From positions 6,698,501 to 6,762,500 of the forward strand of contig NZ_CP121648.1 of NCBI RefSeq assembly GCF_029714205.1: a stretch of DNA of 64,000 bases, written 5' to 3'. The DNA comes from Methylobacterium sp. CB376 (GTDB lineage: Bacteria > Pseudomonadota > Alphaproteobacteria > Rhizobiales > Beijerinckiaceae). This document shows positions 9,105-18,196 of this stretch, in pieces. The translations under genes and the position numbers were made by a program. The notes beneath the pieces are model-generated. The model saw nothing but the letters and a program-made list of their open reading frames with translations. It had not been told where the DNA came from and ran no database searches. Within the stretch, counting starts at the first letter, position 1. Every line of letters starts with the position of its first letter.

Positions 9105-10154
9105 ATGAGTGCCGAACCCGTCCGCCTCACCAGCCTCGCCCACGGGGGCGGCTGCGGCTGCAAGCTCGATCCGGCGATCCTGCGGGGCCTGCTCGCCGGG
9201 CAGCCGGCCGGCGGCCCCTTCGCGCGGCTCCTCGTCGGCCACGAGACCTCGGACGACGCCGCCGTCTGGGCCCTCGACGACGGCACCTGCCTGATCGCCA
9301 CCACGGATTTCTTCACCCCGATGGTGGACGATCCGCGCGATTTCGGCCGCATCGCCGCCGCGAACGCGATCTCGGACGTCTACGCGATGGGGGGGCGGCC
9401 GCTCCTCGCCCTCGCGATCCTGGGCATGCCGGTGGGCCGGGTCGCACCCGAGACCGTGGCGGCCATCCTGGCGGGCGGGGCGAGCCTCTGCGCCGAGGCC
9501 GGCATCCCGGTCGCGGGCGGGCACTCGATCGACACGCCCGAGCCGATCTACGGCCTCGCCGTGATCGGCAGCTGCCGCCGCGAGGCGGTGCGTCGCAACC
9601 GGGACGCGCGCCCGGGCGACCGGCTCATCCTCACGAAGGCGCTCGGCGTCGGCGTCTACGCGGCGGCGATCAAGCGGGGATCCCTCGGAGAGGCGGGCTA
9701 CGCCGAGTTCGTCGCCACCACGACGCTCCTCAACCGGGTGGGGGCGGAGCTCGCGGCCGATCCCGCCGTCCACGCCATGACCGACGTGACCGGCTTCGGC
9801 CTCGTCGGCCACGGGCTCGAACTGGCCCGCGGGGCAGGCGTCCGGGTGGTGATCGAGGCGGAGGCGGTGCCGCTCCTCGCGCGGGCCGCGGCGCTGGCCC
9901 GGGACGGCTTCGTCACCGGGGCCTCGCACCGCAACTGGGGCGCCTTCGGGGCCGAGGTCGCGCTGCCGGACGGATTCCCGGAGTGGCGCCGCCACCTCCT
10001 CACCGACCCGCAGACCTCCGGGGGGCTGCTGGTCGCCTGCGCGGCCGGGCCGGCCGAGGCGATCCGCGACCGGATCCGCGCCGCCGGCTACCCCGCCGCG
10101 GCGATCGTCGGCCGCGTCGAGGCGGGGCCGGCGGGGTTGCGCGTCGAGGCCTGA
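9105..10154 (+). CDS. selD: selenide, water dikinase (selenophosphate synthase)
   Basis: SelD makes selenophosphate from selenide and ATP. The protein has 349 residues, normal for the family, and starts at an ATG behind AGGAGGAG. The catalytic loop GGGCGCKL places Cys17 and Lys20 exactly where the E. coli enzyme has them, with Cys rather than selenocysteine. ATP/metal motifs of the PurM fold are present: [31 protein letters not shown] and [13 protein letters not shown], and the end has [13 protein letters not shown]. No selA, selB, selenouridine synthase or molybdenum hydroxylase lies in the window, so the consumer of selenophosphate is not visible. The upstream radical SAM gene is a possible partner. 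Confidence 0.97.
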   Translation: MSAEPVRLTSLAHGGGCGCKLDPAILRGLLAGQPAGGPFARLLVGHETSDDAAVWALDDGTCLIATTDFFTPMVDDPRDFGRIAAANAISDVYAMGGRPLLALAILGMPVGRVAPETVAAILAGGASLCAEAGIPVAGGHSIDTPEPIYGLAVIGSCRREAVRRNRDARPGDRLILTKALGVGVYAAAIKRGSLGEAGYAEFVATTTLLNRVGAELAADPAVHAMTDVTGFGLVGHGLELARGAGVRVVIEAEAVPLLARAAALARDGFVTGASHRNWGAFGAEVALPDGFPEWRRHLLTDPQTSGGLLVACAAGPAEAIRDRIRAAGYPAAAIVGRVEAGPAGLRVEA

Positions 10155-10343
10155 GCGGCGTGCAGGAAGCGGCCCACCTCCGCGCTCGGGCTCTCGGATC
10201 GGTGCGCCGGTCGGAGGCGGCGGCGAGACCCTGGGCCGCCCCGCCTCCTGCGCAGCCCGCGCCGCGCGCATCCCGGGATGGGCGGCGCGGCCCTCGCGAC
10301 CGCTCGGCGCCGGGCCGGGTCGGCGTCGTCCCCGGGAACCGGA

Positions 10344-12485
10344 TCACTCCAGGGTGAGACCCATGCGCAGGGCGCCCCAGTGGCGGTTGGCGACCGTGAG
10401 CGGGGTGGAGAGGTCCATCATCAGGACCGTCCGGCCGCCCCCGAGCGCGCGCGGATAGGTCTGGGCCAGAAAATCGCGCAGGTTGCGCGCCGCGCTCAGG
10501 CCCGTGCGGTCGTCGAAGAGGCGCCGGTTGCGGCAGTTGGCCTCGTTCCAGACCGGGTCGGGCCCCTGGGGCAGCGAGTACGTCCTGTTGTGCACCGGCA
10601 GCCAGCCGTTGCGGTCGACCGCGGCGCAGAACACCACGGAGGGATCGGCGGCGAGCAGCGGTTCCTGGAACGGGGGGAGGACGCGGTCGAGGAAAGCGAG
10701 CGCCCGCGTGCGGAACTGCTTGGGGGCGCTGCCCGGGATCAGCGCGTAATCCTCGTCGAAGAGCTGCGCCAGCGTGACCGCGCCGCCCGCGAGGCTCTCG
10801 GCGAAACAGGCCTGGATCCCGTCCGCGGCGCCGCGCAGGGCGGCCTTGAGGCTCTGCTGGCTGACGAGGATCGCGGCGATCCGCTCGCGCAGCCGGTCCA
10901 TCGCCTCGGGCTCGCTCGGCCGGATCTTGAGGCGGGTGCCGAGCGGCTGCTCGCCCGCGACCTCGACGGCGAAGCGGCCGATCCCCGCGAGGTCGAGCGT
11001 GCCCTCACGGCCCGCCTCCGTCGCGAAGGGCGGCGCGTCGATCAGGAAGCCGCCCTCCGAGACCTCGATCGTGCGCAGGGAGGCCCTGCCCTCGGGGGCC
11101 TCGAAGCTGGCCGGCCAGCGGGCCGGGACGCGCGGCGCCCTGCGGTTGTCGGTCGCGCTGAAGGCCCGGACCGTCACCACGAGCCGCCGCTCGAGCTGGT
11201 CGAACAGGGCGATGATGCGCGCGGCGGCCTCGTCGACGCGGCCGGCGACCCCGAGGGCGGCCTCGACGCCCGTGGCGATGGTCTGCACGCTCTCGGTCAG
11301 TTCGGCGCCGCTGCCCGCCACGGTCTGGGCGCTGCCGGTCATCTCCTGCAGCGCCCTGATCTGGCCCTCGGCGTTGGCGGCGACGCAGGAGGCGACCTGG
11401 TCGATCGCCGTGACCGAGCCGGTCACGGCGGCGACGGCCTCGACCGCCGCCGAGGTCGCGCCCACCACGTCCTCGACCTGCCGGGCGATCTCCTTGGTGG
11501 CCTCCGCGGTGCGCCGGGAGAGCTCCTTGACCTCGGCGGCGACGACCGCGAAGCCGCGGCCGGCCTCGCCGGCCCGGGCCGCCTCGATCGTGGCGTTCAG
11601 GGCCAGCAGGTTCGTCTGGTGGGCGACCCCGTCGATCAGCTGCACCACCTCGGCGATGCGGCCCGAACTGTCCTTCAGGCGCGAGATGATGCGCGAGGCA
11701 TCCTCCGCCTTGCGCACCGCCTCGCGCACCAGGGCCGAGGTGTCGCCGGCCTGCCGGCCGACCTCGCGGCTCGACGCGACCATCTCCTCGCTGGCCGAGG
11801 CGACCTGCTGGATCCCCTGGGACGTGGCCACGGCGTTGCGGTCGACGACCGCGTTGCCGCCCTCCACCGCCTCGATCGCGCGGCGCATCTGGGCGACGGT
11901 CTCGCTCAGGCGCTCGGATTCGGAGCTGATCGCCCGGTTGGCGAGGCGCATCTCGGTCTCGACCGAGCCCGCCAGCGCCGCGGCCTCCCGCTCGCGGAAC
12001 TCGGCCTCGGTGCCGGACTGATGGGCCGAGAGGGCGATCTCCATGTCGATGAAGACGGCCCGCACCAGCGCCTGGGCCCGCCGGGTCCTGCGGTCCCGGC
12101 GGCCGATCACCCGCTCCAGGAATCGCTCGGCCAGGAACGCGTAGGCGGCGATGGAGTGCCGCGGTTCGAGGCCGCGGCGGACGTGGGCGGCGCCGATCCG
12201 CGCGCCGCGTGCGCGCAGATCCGCGTCGATCCGCCCGGAGAGCAGGTGCAGCCAATGCGCCTTCTGGGCCGCCTTGAGCCGGTCCACCCCCGAACTCTGC
12301 CCGAGGATCCGGCTCAACGCCGGATCGCGCGCCACCGCGCTGTAGAAGGTGCCGAGCACCTCGTCGATCCCGGACTCGACCAGCCGGCGCAGCTCGGGCA
12401 AGACGGCCTGCTGCTCGGGAGGAAATGAGTTGAGCTGGTCGGCAAGTTCGGCCTCGCATGGCGTCTCGGCGCGCCGCATCAGCAT
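10344..12485 (-). CDS. globin-coupled methyl-accepting chemotaxis protein with PilZ-like and C-terminal sensory domains
   Basis: This protein has 713 residues and no obvious membrane span, so it should be cytoplasmic. About residues 20-170 look like a protoglobin sensor ([20 protein letters not shown], with a proximal-His region [20 protein letters not shown]). A coiled coil leads into the MCP signalling hairpin with the hallmark tip [20 protein letters not shown]. About residues 450-530 resemble PilZ ([10 protein letters not shown], then EVSEGGFLI), though only partly conserved. The last 150 residues carry a separate conserved domain ([28 protein letters not shown]) seen at the C-terminus of other alphaproteobacterial chemoreceptors. 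Oxygen or redox sensing is likely from the globin; the second sensor's ligand is unknown. ATG at 12479 is an alternative start. Confidence 0.88.
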   Translation of the reverse strand: MLMRRAETPCEAELADQLNSFPPEQQAVLPELRRLVESGIDEVLGTFYSAVARDPALSRILGQSSGVDRLKAAQKAHWLHLLSGRIDADLRARGARIGAAHVRRGLEPRHSIAAYAFLAERFLERVIGRRDRRTRRAQALVRAVFIDMEIALSAHQSGTEAEFREREAAALAGSVETEMRLANRAISSESERLSETVAQMRRAIEAVEGGNAVVDRNAVATSQGIQQVASASEEMVASSREVGRQAGDTSALVREAVRKAEDASRIISRLKDSSGRIAEVVQLIDGVAHQTNLLALNATIEAARAGEAGRGFAVVAAEVKELSRRTAEATKEIARQVEDVVGATSAAVEAVAAVTGSVTAIDQVASCVAANAEGQIRALQEMTGSAQTVAGSGAELTESVQTIATGVEAALGVAGRVDEAAARIIALFDQLERRLVVTVRAFSATDNRRAPRVPARWPASFEAPEGRASLRTIEVSEGGFLIDAPPFATEAGREGTLDLAGIGRFAVEVAGEQPLGTRLKIRPSEPEAMDRLRERIAAILVSQQSLKAALRGAADGIQACFAESLAGGAVTLAQLFDEDYALIPGSAPKQFRTRALAFLDRVLPPFQEPLLAADPSVVFCAAVDRNGWLPVHNRTYSLPQGPDPVWNEANCRNRRLFDDRTGLSAARNLRDFLAQTYPRALGGGRTVLMMDLSTPLTVANRHWGALRMGLTLE

Positions 12486-12848
12486 CGGATCGTCTCCGTC
12501 ATTCTGCCTTCGCGCCGCGCGGCGGAAGTCCCAAGATGGGTGTATGTTCCTGACGTGATTCCTACAGGCGCCTCGGAAATTAATTTGCGATGAAAGTACC
12601 CCTGAGTTTGACTTGATTTACTGATGAGTTCAGCGCGTTTAAGCGATAAGGACTAGTCCAACCTGCGGCGATGCGCGGGCGTGATTAGGCCCATCCCGCC
12701 GATCCGCGGGCGAGCCTGGTCAGGATCGGAGTGCGCCGGCATCTTGATGCAGATCATGGCGAGCGCCGCGACCGGCCTCACACCATGCGCGGAGGTGCCG
12801 CCGCGCCGTCTCGCGACCGCGTCCGGGGCGCAGCCACGAGGGAATTCC
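12486..12848. other. intergenic region between divergent genes
   Basis: These 363 bases separate the chemoreceptor (minus) from a helix-turn-helix gene (plus). The stretch at about 12540-12660 is distinctly AT-rich and probably holds the divergent promoters, but I cannot fix a -35/-10 pair with confidence. No gene is supported here. Confidence 0.5.
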
Positions 12849-13379
12849 ATGGTGTCGCATCCATCCCGACCCGCGCTCGGCCCGGAGGCTCCCCGCGACC
12901 TCGCGTCGGCGGCCGAGCGCTACGGCCTGTCGGAGATCGCCCGGCGCCTGGGCGTCTCGCGCGCGACGGTCGGGCAATGGGCCGTCGGCCGGTCGCGGCC
13001 GAGCCGCCGGAACCTCGGCCTCCTGCGCTCGCTCGCGCGCCGACCGGGCGAGGACGGCCCCGGCGCCGCCGGGCCGTCCGGTCCGGGCCTTGCCCGGCAG
13101 GTGGAGGAGATCGCCCGGCTCGACCGCAGCATCGACCGCGTGCGGCGCTGCTGCGCACTGATGGGGACGATCGCCTCTCGGTCTATCGACGCGGACGAGA
13201 CCCGGGAGCGCGCCTCGGAGACTCACCGCCAGCTGGAGGACGACCTGCGGCGGCTCGCCCGCCGGCGCCGGATCCTCGTCCAGGACCTGCGGCGCCCCCC
13301 GCCGCCGACGGACGGGCCTGAGCGCGGCCCGCCCCGCGCCCCGCCGGGTCTGCCGGCGCCGCGGTGCGGGGCGCGTTGA
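12849..13379 (+). CDS. small helix-turn-helix DNA-binding protein
   Basis: I start this at the ATG at 12849 (GAGGGAA upstream), giving 176 residues; an in-frame frame upstream is low-complexity. Residues 14-55 contain a clear Xre/Cro-type helix-turn-helix: AERYGLSEIARRLGVSRATV followed by GQWAVGRSRPSRRNL. The second half is helical and charged (IARLDRSIDRVRRCCALMG, THRQLEDDLRRLARRRR), which suggests a coiled coil for dimerisation, and the end is Pro/Arg-rich. Targets are unknown. Confidence 0.65.
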   Translation: MVSHPSRPALGPEAPRDLASAAERYGLSEIARRLGVSRATVGQWAVGRSRPSRRNLGLLRSLARRPGEDGPGAAGPSGPGLARQVEEIARLDRSIDRVRRCCALMGTIASRSIDADETRERASETHRQLEDDLRRLARRRRILVQDLRRPPPPTDGPERGPPRAPPGLPAPRCGAR

Positions 13380-13477
13380 TCTGCAGCAAGGATCCTTCGC
13401 GCCCGCTGCCCGACCTCAGGTCAGCATCCGCCGGCGGCGTGGCCCCCGGCGGGTGCGGGAACGGGGCGAGGGAAGCC

Positions 13478-13702
13478 ATGAACCAGCCTGACAACCGGCG
13501 CGCCCCCGGCGGGGTCGGCCTCGCGGCGCGCGGGATCCCGGGCGCGCGGCTGCGCGGGCCGGTTCCGCACCGTGCCGTGGCCGCGCAGCGGCTCCGCGTC
13601 GACCTGCCGGACACGACGCACGTCGTCGCGATCCTGCTCGCCGTCGGGGCGCTGACCGCGCTCTTCTACGCCCTCGCCGTGCAGATGCGCCTCGCCATGT
13701 GA
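13478..13702 (+). CDS. small single-span membrane protein
   Basis: ATG at 13478 with AGGGAAG upstream gives 74 residues: a polar, Arg/Pro-rich N-terminal half and one C-terminal membrane helix (THVVAILLAVGALTALFYAL). No family recognised. It stands alone between the HTH gene and a modular repeat. Confidence 0.5.
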   Translation: MNQPDNRRAPGGVGLAARGIPGARLRGPVPHRAVAAQRLRVDLPDTTHVVAILLAVGALTALFYALAVQMRLAM

Positions 13703-13893
13703 TCCGGTCCGCCGCCGCCGACCCGCAGGGCGCGCCCGTCGGTCCCGGCTCGTCCTCGCGGGCGCCGTCCGCGGGGGCGGCGACCGTGGCGCGCGGCGAG
13801 TGCCGAGCCACGAGGCACGGGCCGGCCCTTCTGCGCTGCGAGCGCGGGACCGTTCGCGGGGCTGCGAGCCCGCCCGCGGGTGACGCCCGGGAT

Positions 13894-14080
13894 GATCCGG
13901 GATCCGCTTGATCGAAGCGGATCCCGGATCACGCGCCTGCGCGGCGCCTGAGCGACGCCGACATGCGCATGGCCGAAATGGGAGATGGCGACGCCATCAA
14001 CCGGATGGCGCATGAGCCCGCGCGGCGCCTGAGCGACGCCGACATCCGCATGGCGCAGCCATCAACCGGATATCGGATGA
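13894..14080 (+). repeat. modular palindromic repeat, copy 2 (compound)
   Basis: The palindrome module (GGGATCCGC/GCGGATCCC) is followed by two successive copies of the GCGGCGCCTGAGCGACGCCGA module. The second, shortened copy ends just before the Fnr box at 14103. The AAGCCATCAACCGGAT-type end sequence recurs in copies 4-9. Confidence 0.85.
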
Positions 14081-14102
14081 GGCGCCCGGGCCGGGGCGGC
14101 GT

Positions 14103-14116
14103 TTGATCCGGATCAA
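14103..14116. promoter_or_regulatory. perfect Fnr/Anr box
   Basis: TTGATCCGGATCAA matches the TTGAT-N4-ATCAA consensus exactly. Its centre is about 65 bases upstream of the ATG of the MIP18-family gene, a spacing suited to activation. The TTG of the box can be misread as a start codon, which would extend that gene wrongly. Confidence 0.85.
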
Positions 14117-14174
14117 GGTTCCGGCGAGGCCGGCCCACATCCTGCCGGCGATCACGCGGGGAAGGGGGGTCACG

Positions 14175-14585
14175 ATGGTATCCTGGTGGAGGGGCCGCGC
14201 GGTCCGGCGCCCGGCCGAGGAGGAATCCGGCGGCGCCGCGACCGGGGGCCGAGCGCCCCTCGACCCCGAACTGCTCGACTGCCTGTCGGGCGTGCCCGAT
14301 CCCGAACTGGGCGTCAGCATCGTGCATCTCGGCCTCGTCTACCGGGCCGTGCGGGGGCCCGCCCGGATCGAGGTCGACCTCACGCTGACGACGCGGACCT
14401 GCCCGCTCGGCGCCCTGATCGTCGACGCCGCCCGGGAGCATCTCCGGCGCCGCTTCAACGACTGCCCCGACCTCCTGGTCCGGCTGGTCTGGAGCCCGGT
14501 CTGGACCCCCGAGCGCATCACCGAGCAGGGCTTGGCGCTGCTCGAGCGCGGGCCCCCGTCCCGGCACGGACCCGGCTGGAATTGA
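14175..14585 (+). CDS. MIP18 family (DUF59) metal-sulfur cluster protein
   Basis: ATG at 14175 behind a GGGGG run gives 136 residues. The DUF59/MIP18 core is clear from about residue 35: PLDPELLDCLSGVPDPELGV, SIVHLGLVY, LTLTTRTCPLGALIVDAA with the conserved TxxxCP cysteine motif, and LVWSPVWTPERI. Members (PaaD, SufT) help assemble Fe-S proteins. It has its own perfect Fnr box and is followed by a second box and an NnrS-like gene, so a role in maturing or protecting Fe-S proteins under low oxygen or NO is reasonable. That role is inferred from context. Confidence 0.85.
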   Translation: MVSWWRGRAVRRPAEEESGGAATGGRAPLDPELLDCLSGVPDPELGVSIVHLGLVYRAVRGPARIEVDLTLTTRTCPLGALIVDAAREHLRRRFNDCPDLLVRLVWSPVWTPERITEQGLALLERGPPSRHGPGWN

Positions 14586-14603
14586 CCGGCGCGCCGCCGA
14601 GGC

Positions 14604-14617
14604 TTGATCGGGATCAA
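14604..14617. promoter_or_regulatory. Fnr/Anr box
   Basis: TTGATCGGGATCAA fits TTGAT-N4-ATCAA exactly. It lies 18 bp after the MIP18-family stop and about 90 bases upstream of the leader peptide ATG at 14701, so the NnrS-like gene probably has its own Fnr-dependent promoter. The TTG here also creates a false upstream start for the NnrS-like frame. Confidence 0.85.
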
Positions 14618-14700
14618 GGCCGACCGGGGGCGCGGCGGACAGGCTGACCCGGCGCGGCGGGCCCCGCCGCGCCGCCCCGACAGGTCCGGAGGACACCACC

Positions 14701-14751
14701 ATGCCGCAGGCCCACCCTCCCGCGCCGCGCCCCGGGAGCGGCCGGGCATGA
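14701..14751 (+). CDS. 16-residue leader peptide, coupled to the NnrS-like gene
   Basis: The short frame MPQAHPPAPRPGSGRA has a strong ribosome-binding site (GGAGGA, 7-8 bases before the ATG), the best in this stretch. Its TGA overlaps the ATG of the next gene as ATGA (14748-14751), so translation should be coupled. It is very proline-rich (HPPAPRP), which could slow ribosomes. Alternatively the segment is the true N-terminus of the NnrS-like protein displaced by a frameshift. Confidence 0.5.
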   Translation: MPQAHPPAPRPGSGRA

Positions 14752-15893
14752 GCGCGGCGCATCCGCGCGGGGAGCCGGCCGGCCCCGTTCCGGCGGGGGG
14801 CCCTGATCTCCGGCGGGCGATTCGGCTGCCCATCCTGGCCACGGCCGCGGCGGCGCTGCTCGCCGGGCTCTGGGCGGGGCTGTGGCGGCTCGGCCTCGAC
14901 CTGCCGCGGGGCTCATCCCTCGCCGCGCTGCACGGACCGCTCCTGATCTGCGGCCTCTTCGGCACCCTGGTCGGGCTGGAGCGGGCCGTCGCGCTCGGCC
15001 GGGCCTGGACCTTCGCGGCGCCCTGGCTCTCCGCGGCCGGGACCGTCGCGCTCCTCGCCGGGGCGCCGCAGGCGGCGGGGGGCTTTGCCTACGCGGCGGC
15101 GGCCCTCGTGCTGACCGCCGCGTCGCTCCTGGCGGTCGGGCTGCAGCCGGCCGCCTTCACCGCCACGCTCGCGGCGGGCGCGGCCGCCTGGCTCGCCGGC
15201 TGCCTGCTCTGGGCCCGGGGCGCGGCCGTGCCCGACCTCGCGGGCTGGTGGCTCGCCTTCCTGGTCCTCACCATCGCGGGCGAGCGCCTGGAACTCAGCC
15301 GGCTCCTGCCGCGCCGGCGCGGCAGCCTGCCGGCCTACCTCCTGGCCGTGGCGCTCGTCGCCGCCGGCGCCCTCCGGGGCCTCGCCGGTCCGGGCGCGGC
15401 GCTGCTCGGGGCCGGCCTCCTCGGGCTCACGGCCTGGCTCGCGCGCCACGACGTCGCCGGCCGCGGCATCCGGGGCCGGGGGCAGGTCCGCTTCATGGCC
15501 GCCTGCATGCTCGCCGGCTACGCCTGGCTCGGGACCGCGGGGCTGGTCCTCGTCGCGCTGCCCCCCGGCGAGGCCGCCTTCGGGTACGACATGGCGCTGC
15601 ACGCGGTGCTGATCGGCTTCGTGCTCTCGATGGTGTTCGGGCACGCGCTGGTCATCCTGCCGGCCGTCGCGCGGGTGCGGCTCCGCTTCAGCCCCCTCCT
15701 GTACGGGCCGCTGGCGCTCCTGCACGGCGCGGTGGCGCTGCGGCTCGGGGCGGATCTCGCCGGGTGGGAGCCCGGCCGCCGCGGCAGCGGGCTCGCCAGC
15801 GCGGCGGCGCTCCTCGCCTTCGCGCTCGCCCTCGCGGTCGCGGCGGGCCAGGCCCGGGACGGCGCCGCCGCGCAGGACGCTGCCGCCCCCTGA
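14748..15893 (+). CDS. NnrS-like polytopic membrane protein
   Basis: Start chosen at ATG 14748 (ATGA overlap with the leader peptide); 381 residues. About eleven or twelve hydrophobic segments fill the protein, including LPILATAAAALLAGLWAGLW, HGPLLICGLFGTLVGLERAV and DMALHAVLIGFVLSMVFGHA. The LHGP..I.GxFGTLVGLERAVAL block and the HAVLIGFVLSMVFGHALVI block resemble NnrS, a heme- and copper-binding membrane protein linked to nitric oxide and denitrification. The Fnr box upstream and the MIP18-family neighbour fit this. No nitrite or NO reductase is in the window, so the substrate context is incomplete. Confidence 0.7.
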   Translation: MSAAHPRGEPAGPVPAGGPDLRRAIRLPILATAAAALLAGLWAGLWRLGLDLPRGSSLAALHGPLLICGLFGTLVGLERAVALGRAWTFAAPWLSAAGTVALLAGAPQAAGGFAYAAAALVLTAASLLAVGLQPAAFTATLAAGAAAWLAGCLLWARGAAVPDLAGWWLAFLVLTIAGERLELSRLLPRRRGSLPAYLLAVALVAAGALRGLAGPGAALLGAGLLGLTAWLARHDVAGRGIRGRGQVRFMAACMLAGYAWLGTAGLVLVALPPGEAAFGYDMALHAVLIGFVLSMVFGHALVILPAVARVRLRFSPLLYGPLALLHGAVALRLGADLAGWEPGRRGSGLASAAALLAFALALAVAAGQARDGAAAQDAAAP

Positions 15894-16181
15894 CCGCTCG
15901 CGCCGCGGCGCGAGGCGGTCCCCGCCGGGCGGAGCGCACGATCGTTCAAGTGCGGACGGCCTCGCCGCGCCGCCGGTGGACAGCCCCGGGATGTCTTGAC
16001 CTCGGGAACCGCGCCGTGCGTCCGTGTTGATCACCTCCTGGGACCGGGCAGGATGCCGAGCGGGCTGCGCCGCCCGCGCGCGACGACCCGGGCTCGCGGA
16101 GGATCGAACCGAGAGATACAATTTTAGATTGAACAAGGGGACAAAATCAACCGAAGCCGCGCCGCGCCACCAGAGGGGCCG

Positions 16182-17024
16182 ATGATCGATCTCACATCCA
16201 GGAACGAGCCGGCGAAGGATCGGGTGTCGATCCGCCGTCCTCCCAATCATCGGGGGCTGGAAACACTCGCCGCGCACTACGTGCGTCAATCCTTCAAGCC
16301 GCATGCCCACGACGAGTTCGTGATCGGGATCATCGAGGTCGGCGCGCACGCGGTCTGGTGCCGCGGGGAGCAGCATCGCGTCGGCGGCGGCACCGTCGTG
16401 ACCATGCATCCCGGCGAGGTCCATCACGGCGGCGCCGCGGTCGCCGAGGGCTGGGTCCAGCGCATGCTCTACGTCAGCGAGGACCTGATGAGCCAGCTGA
16501 TCCGCGAGGCCACCGACCGCCCGCGGGTCAAGCCCGACTTCAAGACCACCTTCCATCTGCGGCCCGATCTCGCGACCTGCTTCAGCCATTTCCACCAAGT
16601 GCTGCACTTCTCGACCCTGACCCTGGCGCGCGACGTCGCGCTCGACGCGATCATCCGCCTGCTCGTCGAGATCATCTGCCCGACCTTCAACGCGGAGGGC
16701 GGGGCGCGGCCGCCGGACGGCCGGATCGCCAGCGCCGTGGAGTTCCTGGAGGCGCATGCCTGCGACAACGTCACGATCGACGACCTCTGCGCGGTCTCGG
16801 GCCTGCGGCGCCGGCAGACGATCGAGGCGTTCAAGCGCTGCACCGGCCTTCCGCCCCACGCCTACCACGTCGTCCTCAAGGTGAAGGCGGTGAAGGCCAT
16901 GCTGCGCGCCGGCCTCTCGGCCGCGGAGGCCGCCGCGCAGGCGGGATTCGCGGATCAGAGCCACATGACGCGCCACTTCGTGTCGATCGTCGGGATGACG
17001 CCGGGCGCCTACGCCCAGGGCTGA
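16182..17024 (+). CDS. AraC-family transcriptional regulator
   Basis: The protein has 280 residues. The N-terminal cupin-type domain (about 25-170) includes FKPHAHDEFVIGIIEVG and VVTMHPGEVHHGG. The C-terminal 100 residues carry the double helix-turn-helix (VTIDDLCAVSGLRRRQTIEA, then LSAAEAAAQAGFADQSHMTR, HFVSIVGMTPGAY). This class typically senses an amino acid or similar small ligand and controls a neighbouring exporter gene. The next genes are an EamA exporter, an ArgG-like ligase and a hydroxylase on the same strand, separated by a modular repeat that overlaps this gene's stop codon. Confidence 0.93.
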   Translation: MIDLTSRNEPAKDRVSIRRPPNHRGLETLAAHYVRQSFKPHAHDEFVIGIIEVGAHAVWCRGEQHRVGGGTVVTMHPGEVHHGGAAVAEGWVQRMLYVSEDLMSQLIREATDRPRVKPDFKTTFHLRPDLATCFSHFHQVLHFSTLTLARDVALDAIIRLLVEIICPTFNAEGGARPPDGRIASAVEFLEAHACDNVTIDDLCAVSGLRRRQTIEAFKRCTGLPPHAYHVVLKVKAVKAMLRAGLSAAEAAAQAGFADQSHMTRHFVSIVGMTPGAYAQG

Positions 17025-17170
17025 TCCGGGATCCGCGTGATCGAAGCGGCTCCCGGATCACGCGCCTGCGCGGCGCCTGAGCGCGGCGCCTGAGCGACGC
17101 CGACATCCGCATGGCCGACATCCGCGTGGCCGACATCCGCATGGCGAAGCCATGAACCGGATGTCGGATG
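17023..17170 (+). repeat. modular palindromic repeat, copy 3
   Basis: The palindrome begins within the stop codon of the AraC gene (TGATCC). It is followed by a duplicated CGGCGCCTGAGCG element and a triple run of GCCGACATCCGCRTGG, then ATGAACCGGATGTCGGATG. Because of the repeat, the exporter frame appears to open at 17152, inside the repeat. Confidence 0.85.
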
Positions 17171-17271
17171 AGGGCGCGCTTTCGTTCTATCGCGCGCCTC
17201 GCGCCCCCTCCTACGGTTTGGGCGGGCGGACCGGTCCAGCGGCCCGCCCGACCGAGCGGGAAGGCGGGCCA

Positions 17272-18195
17272 GTGGAAGCCGGGCAATTGCAAGCGACGGG
17301 GCGGGCGGTACGGCCGATCCTCATTCCCACCCCCGCCCTCTGGGCCGACCTGGCGGTGCTCGGCATCGCCCTGGTCTGGGGGGCGAGCTACCCGATCGCC
17401 AAGGACGCCCTGCGGGAAGCGCCCGTCCTGGTGCTGATCTTCTACCGGTTCCTGGTGACCGCGGTCGTGATGGCGGCCGTGGCCCGACGGGACCTCGCCC
17501 GGGCACCGGTTCCGGACCTCGCCCGGGGGGCGCTCCTCGGCGGCATCCTGTTCCTGATCTTCCTCGCGGAGACCGCCGGGGTCGCCCGGACGAGCGCCAC
17601 CAACACGGCGGTGATCATCTCGCTCTGCACCGTGTTCACCCCCCTGCTCGATTACGGGCTGGCGGGGCGCCGGCCGCCGGCCCTGGTGCTCCTCGGCGCG
17701 GCGCTCGCCTGCGCGGGGGTGGGCCTCCTCGCGGGCGGGGTCTCGGCGCTGAGCGCCGGGGACCTTCTCGTCCTGGTGGCGGCGGGCCTGCGCGCCGTCA
17801 TGGTCGTCGCCACCAAGCGGCTGATGGCCGGCCGCTGCCTGACCGCGGCGGCGCTGACCGCGACCCAGGCGGCCAGCGTCTGCCTGCTCGCGCTCGTCCT
17901 CCTCCTCGACCCCTCGGATCCCGCCGCGCTCGTCGTGCGGGCCGACGGGCGGTTCTGGGCGGCGGTCGGTTTCCTGTCGCTCTTCTGCACGATCGCCGCC
18001 TTCTACGTCCAGAACGCCGCCCTGCGCCGGACCAGCCCGACCCGGGTCGGCTTCCTGATGGGCACCGAGCCCCTGTTCGGCTTCGCGCTCGCCCACATCC
18101 TCCTCGCCGAGCCGCTCTCTCCGCTCAGCGTCCTCGGCGCGGGCCTCACCCTGACCGGTACCTTCGTCGGCCTCGCCGCCGAGAGCAGGAGCTAA
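17272..18195 (+). CDS. EamA/DMT-family exporter (RhtA-like)
   Basis: I prefer the GTG at 17272, because the in-frame ATG at 17152 lies in a repeat element and would add a polar 40-residue tail; 307 residues is normal for DMT exporters. Ten hydrophobic segments are seen, with the two EamA halves starting at LAVLGIALVWGASYPIAKDA and at LLVLVAAGLRAVMVVATKRL. The ending SVLGAGLTLTGTFVGL is typical. The stop TAA is one base from the ATG of the ArgG-like gene, so they form an operon. RhtA-type members export amino acids such as homoserine, threonine and hydroxylated amino acids. Export of the cassette's product is the likely role. Confidence 0.88.
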   Translation: MEAGQLQATGRAVRPILIPTPALWADLAVLGIALVWGASYPIAKDALREAPVLVLIFYRFLVTAVVMAAVARRDLARAPVPDLARGALLGGILFLIFLAETAGVARTSATNTAVIISLCTVFTPLLDYGLAGRRPPALVLLGAALACAGVGLLAGGVSALSAGDLLVLVAAGLRAVMVVATKRLMAGRCLTAAALTATQAASVCLLALVLLLDPSDPAALVVRADGRFWAAVGFLSLFCTIAAFYVQNAALRRTSPTRVGFLMGTEPLFGFALAHILLAEPLSPLSVLGAGLTLTGTFVGLAAESRS

Positions 18196-18196
18196 G

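Noticed and set aside
14103..14174. TTG start extending the MIP18-family protein upstream
   Set aside because: The TTG is the first half of a perfect Fnr box, so the codon is a regulatory site and not a start; the same applies at 14604.
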